From positions 1 to 7,129 of the forward strand of contig JAWVYU010000268.1 in the NCBI GenBank assembly GCA_033722575.1: DNA of 7,129 nt, in the 5' to 3' direction. A program made the position numbers and the translations under genes. This document shows, one piece after another, positions 5,138-7,129 of this stretch. The notes below the pieces were generated by a model. That model was not told the DNA's origin and did not search any database. It saw nothing but the letters and a program-made list of their open reading frames with translations. This stretch comes from GCA-2748575 sp033722575. GTDB lineage: Bacteria; Pseudomonadota; Gammaproteobacteria; Pseudomonadales; Ketobacteraceae. The number at the start of each line of letters is the position of its first letter. The stretch's first letter is position 1.

Positions 5138-7129
5138 ATGACAATGAACACCAGAATGACTGAGATGACTAGCAACCTCGTAAAAATGCTGCTGATTGGC
5201 AGCGCCACGCTGATCCTGGGCGCCTGTGGTTCCAGTGGCACCGGCGTTGATGCCGGTTCCAGCTCCACACCGCAGTCCGGCTCCAACAACACAGAAACTC
5301 TGTCACCGAGGCAGGAGTACCTCAACCGGTCCGATGCCGAGCTGCCCAACGATGATGACATTCAGGCCTTTATGACCCATTTCTGGGATAACGTGGCCGC
5401 CGATGACCGTTGCGGACAATGTCATAATGCTTCCCACGAGGCACCCTTTGCCCGCACCGATAACGTGAACAGTGCCTACAACGCCACTCTGCCACTGATC
5501 AACCGGGCATCGCCTCAAACGTCGGCGCTGGTTGCCAAGGTAGAGAGTGGCCACCAGTGCTGGCAGAGCAGTGATACCGCCTGTGCCCAGATCCTTACCC
5601 GCTGGATTCAGAACTGGGTCAATGCCGGTGAAGGCAGCGGCGAAAGCTCCACTACCATCGTGCTGGAAAAACCCGACGAGATAGACCTGGCCAGCACCAA
5701 GGTGCTGCCGGCGAGCTATCCGGGGACTTTTACCGAAATGGGTGGTCTCCATGAACTGCTCACCACCTACTGCAGTGACTGCCACACCGAAGAAGCAGCC
5801 ATGCCCATTGCGCCCTACTTTGCCACTTCCGACCCGCAAAGTTCCTGGGACGCAGCCCGCAGCCGGATTGATGTGAATGATGAAAACCGTACCCTGCTGC
5901 AGGCCCAGTCACGCTTTGTGGTGCGACTGCGGTCCGAGTTCCACAACTGCTGGGATGATTGCCAGGACAACGCCACCGAAATGCTCAATGCCATTCAGTC
6001 CATTGCCGGGGGCATAGAGCTGCAGGAGATTGATCCGAGCCTGCGCATCAGTGGTGGCATGATCCTGACAGAAGGCACTGTTGCCAGCAGCGGCGGTCGT
6101 TTCGAGCAACACCAGATCGCATTCTGGAATTTCAGTACCGGCGAAGGCAAAGTGGCCTATGACACCAGCGGTGTGGAACCTGCCATGAATCTTTCCCTGT
6201 CCGGCTCGGTAGACTGGGTTGGCGGCTGGGGTATTGATATCAACCCCGAAGACGGCCAGTCCGGCAGGGCCTGGGCAGATACTTCCAGCAGTAAAAAACT
6301 GTACGATGCCATCAGCCTGTCAGGCGAATACACGGTGGAAGCCTGGGTAGCACCAGCCAATGTCACCCAGGAAGAAGCGCATATTATCAGCTATGCCAAC
6401 GGCAGCGATGCGCGCAACTTCACGGTGGGACAGACCCTGTACAGCTATGATTTCTTCCAGAAAACCAATGTGGACGGCGACGGCAGCAATGCCCTCTCTA
6501 CCGGTGGTGAACTGCTGCAGGCAACCCTGCAGCATGTGGTGCTGACCTACGACCGGGAAAACGGCCGCCGGATTTACATCAACGGCGAATACACCGGAGA
6601 CGCCGATAATGTCACCCCCGGGTTCCTGACGAACTGGAACGACGGCTATGTGTTTTCCATCGGTAACGAGCCCACCAATGACCGTCAGTGGCGGGGCATG
6701 GTGCGCATGGCAGCTGTTCACAACCGGGCACTGGATGCTGACGCCGTCCTGCAGAACTACAATGTTGGCGTGGGTCAGAAGTACTTCCTGCTGTTCGATA
6801 TCACCGACCTTGTCAGCATTGATGATTGCTATAACAGTTACGTGGTGTTTGAAGCGGCACAACTTGATAATTACGCCTACCGCTTCAATGATCCGTTCTT
6901 TGCGCGCCTTTACGAAGCACTACCGGCCGGCAGCTCGCCTGCGGAATGTACCGCTACCGAACCGCCTCCCCAGGACAGCTATGCCTTTGATATCACCGAT
7001 ATCCGTATCGGCATCAACGGCAAGGTGGCGGAAACGGGTCAGGCTTTCCGGAACGTGGGCCGCGATGAAGCCGGCAACCAGGAAGGCTACACCATTGAGT
7101 CGGCACTGAATCAGACCGGCTATCAGCAA
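5138..7129 (+). CDS. Dihaem c-type lipoprotein with LamG (concanavalin-like) domain, 3' end missing
   Basis: The frame is open for 664 codons to the right edge. The signal peptide ends in a classic lipobox, L-G-A-C30 with Gly at +2, then a Ser/Gly/Thr-rich tether to about residue 55. Two short haem modules follow: CGQCH at 92-96 and CSDCH at 212-216. Each is followed 43-53 residues later by an H-x-C-W motif (H139/C141, H269/C271) and another Cys, so they look duplicated. Residues about 395-545 fit a LamG/Laminin_G_3 jelly roll: YTVEAWVAP near 398, LQHVVLTYDRENGRRIYINGE near 464, YVFSIGNEP near 504, WRGMVRMAAVHNRALD near 518. Two further beta-type segments start FDITD (553, 617). The start lies 8 bp after the preceding stop; AGG 5128-5130 suits ATG 5138, while GGGGG 5132-5136 suits ATG 5144, two codons later. 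A surface-anchored redox protein with a binding domain is inferred; no catalytic residues are recognised. Confidence 0.8.
   Translation, partial: MTMNTRMTEMTSNLVKMLLIGSATLILGACGSSGTGVDAGSSSTPQSGSNNTETLSPRQEYLNRSDAELPNDDDIQAFMTHFWDNVAADDRCGQCHNASHEAPFARTDNVNSAYNATLPLINRASPQTSALVAKVESGHQCWQSSDTACAQILTRWIQNWVNAGEGSGESSTTIVLEKPDEIDLASTKVLPASYPGTFTEMGGLHELLTTYCSDCHTEEAAMPIAPYFATSDPQSSWDAARSRIDVNDENRTLLQAQSRFVVRLRSEFHNCWDDCQDNATEMLNAIQSIAGGIELQEIDPSLRISGGMILTEGTVASSGGRFEQHQIAFWNFSTGEGKVAYDTSGVEPAMNLSLSGSVDWVGGWGIDINPEDGQSGRAWADTSSSKKLYDAISLSGEYTVEAWVAPANVTQEEAHIISYANGSDARNFTVGQTLYSYDFFQKTNVDGDGSNALSTGGELLQATLQHVVLTYDRENGRRIYINGEYTGDADNVTPGFLTNWNDGYVFSIGNEPTNDRQWRGMVRMAAVHNRALDADAVLQNYNVGVGQKYFLLFDITDLVSIDDCYNSYVVFEAAQLDNYAYRFNDPFFARLYEALPAGSSPAECTATEPPPQDSYAFDITDIRIGINGKVAETGQAFRNVGRDEAGNQEGYTIESALNQTGYQQ
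6797..6999 (+). repeat. 11-bp direct repeat GATATCACCGA within the LamG lipoprotein gene
   Basis: GATATCACCGA occurs at 6797-6807 and 6989-6999 in the same reading frame, coding for the D-I-T-D part of FDITD at residues 553-557 and 617-621. It probably marks two related beta-strand modules after the LamG domain, not a mobile or regulatory repeat. Confidence 0.4.

Noticed and set aside
4419..5144. Minus-strand open frame (241 codons) opposite the 424-residue cytochrome gene
   Set aside because: The plus-strand frame has a signal peptide, a haem motif and family resemblance; the antisense frame has none. The minus-strand frames at 5303-5839 and 6320-6862 were likewise treated as shadows of the LamG lipoprotein.

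Overview
The window looks like chromosomal DNA from a Gram-negative bacterium, most plausibly a marine or environmental gammaproteobacterium. This rests on moderately GC-rich genes, Sec-type and lipobox signal peptides, c-type haem proteins sent outside the cytoplasm, and an AT-rich divergent promoter region. The genus cannot be named from the sequence alone. There are no RNA genes, insertion sequences, CRISPR arrays or phage genes in the window.

Layout, left to right. (1) Positions 1-253, minus strand: the first 84 codons of an exported protein with a bacterial SH3 domain, cut by the left edge. (2) 254-423: a short gap rich in inverted repeats. (3) 424-3612, minus strand: a 1062-residue predicted lipoprotein with a beta-propeller, a middle domain resembling the hydrazine synthase alpha-subunit family, and two CxxCH haem c motifs. 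(4) 3613-3854: an AT-rich divergent promoter region with a widely spaced 11-bp inverted repeat and repeated AACGTTT boxes. (5) 3855-5129, plus strand: a 424-residue exported protein with one CxxCH motif, distantly like the DUF1592/DUF1588/DUF1585 cytochrome-associated families. (6) 5138-7129, plus strand: a lipoprotein with two CxxCH motifs followed by a LamG (concanavalin-like) domain, cut by the right edge after 664 codons.

Taken together, three exported cytochrome c-type proteins with five predicted haems flank one shared promoter region. Two of them are predicted lipoproteins with similar Ser/Gly/Thr-rich tethers. The architecture recalls the cytochrome, LamG and PSD1-type gene sets common in Planctomycetes, but in compact form and split over separate polypeptides. 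The simplest reading is an envelope or cell-surface redox module acting on an unknown substrate, possibly a carbohydrate or other polymer bound by the LamG domain. The substrate and reaction cannot be read from the sequence. All large open frames opposite these genes are judged to be coding shadows.
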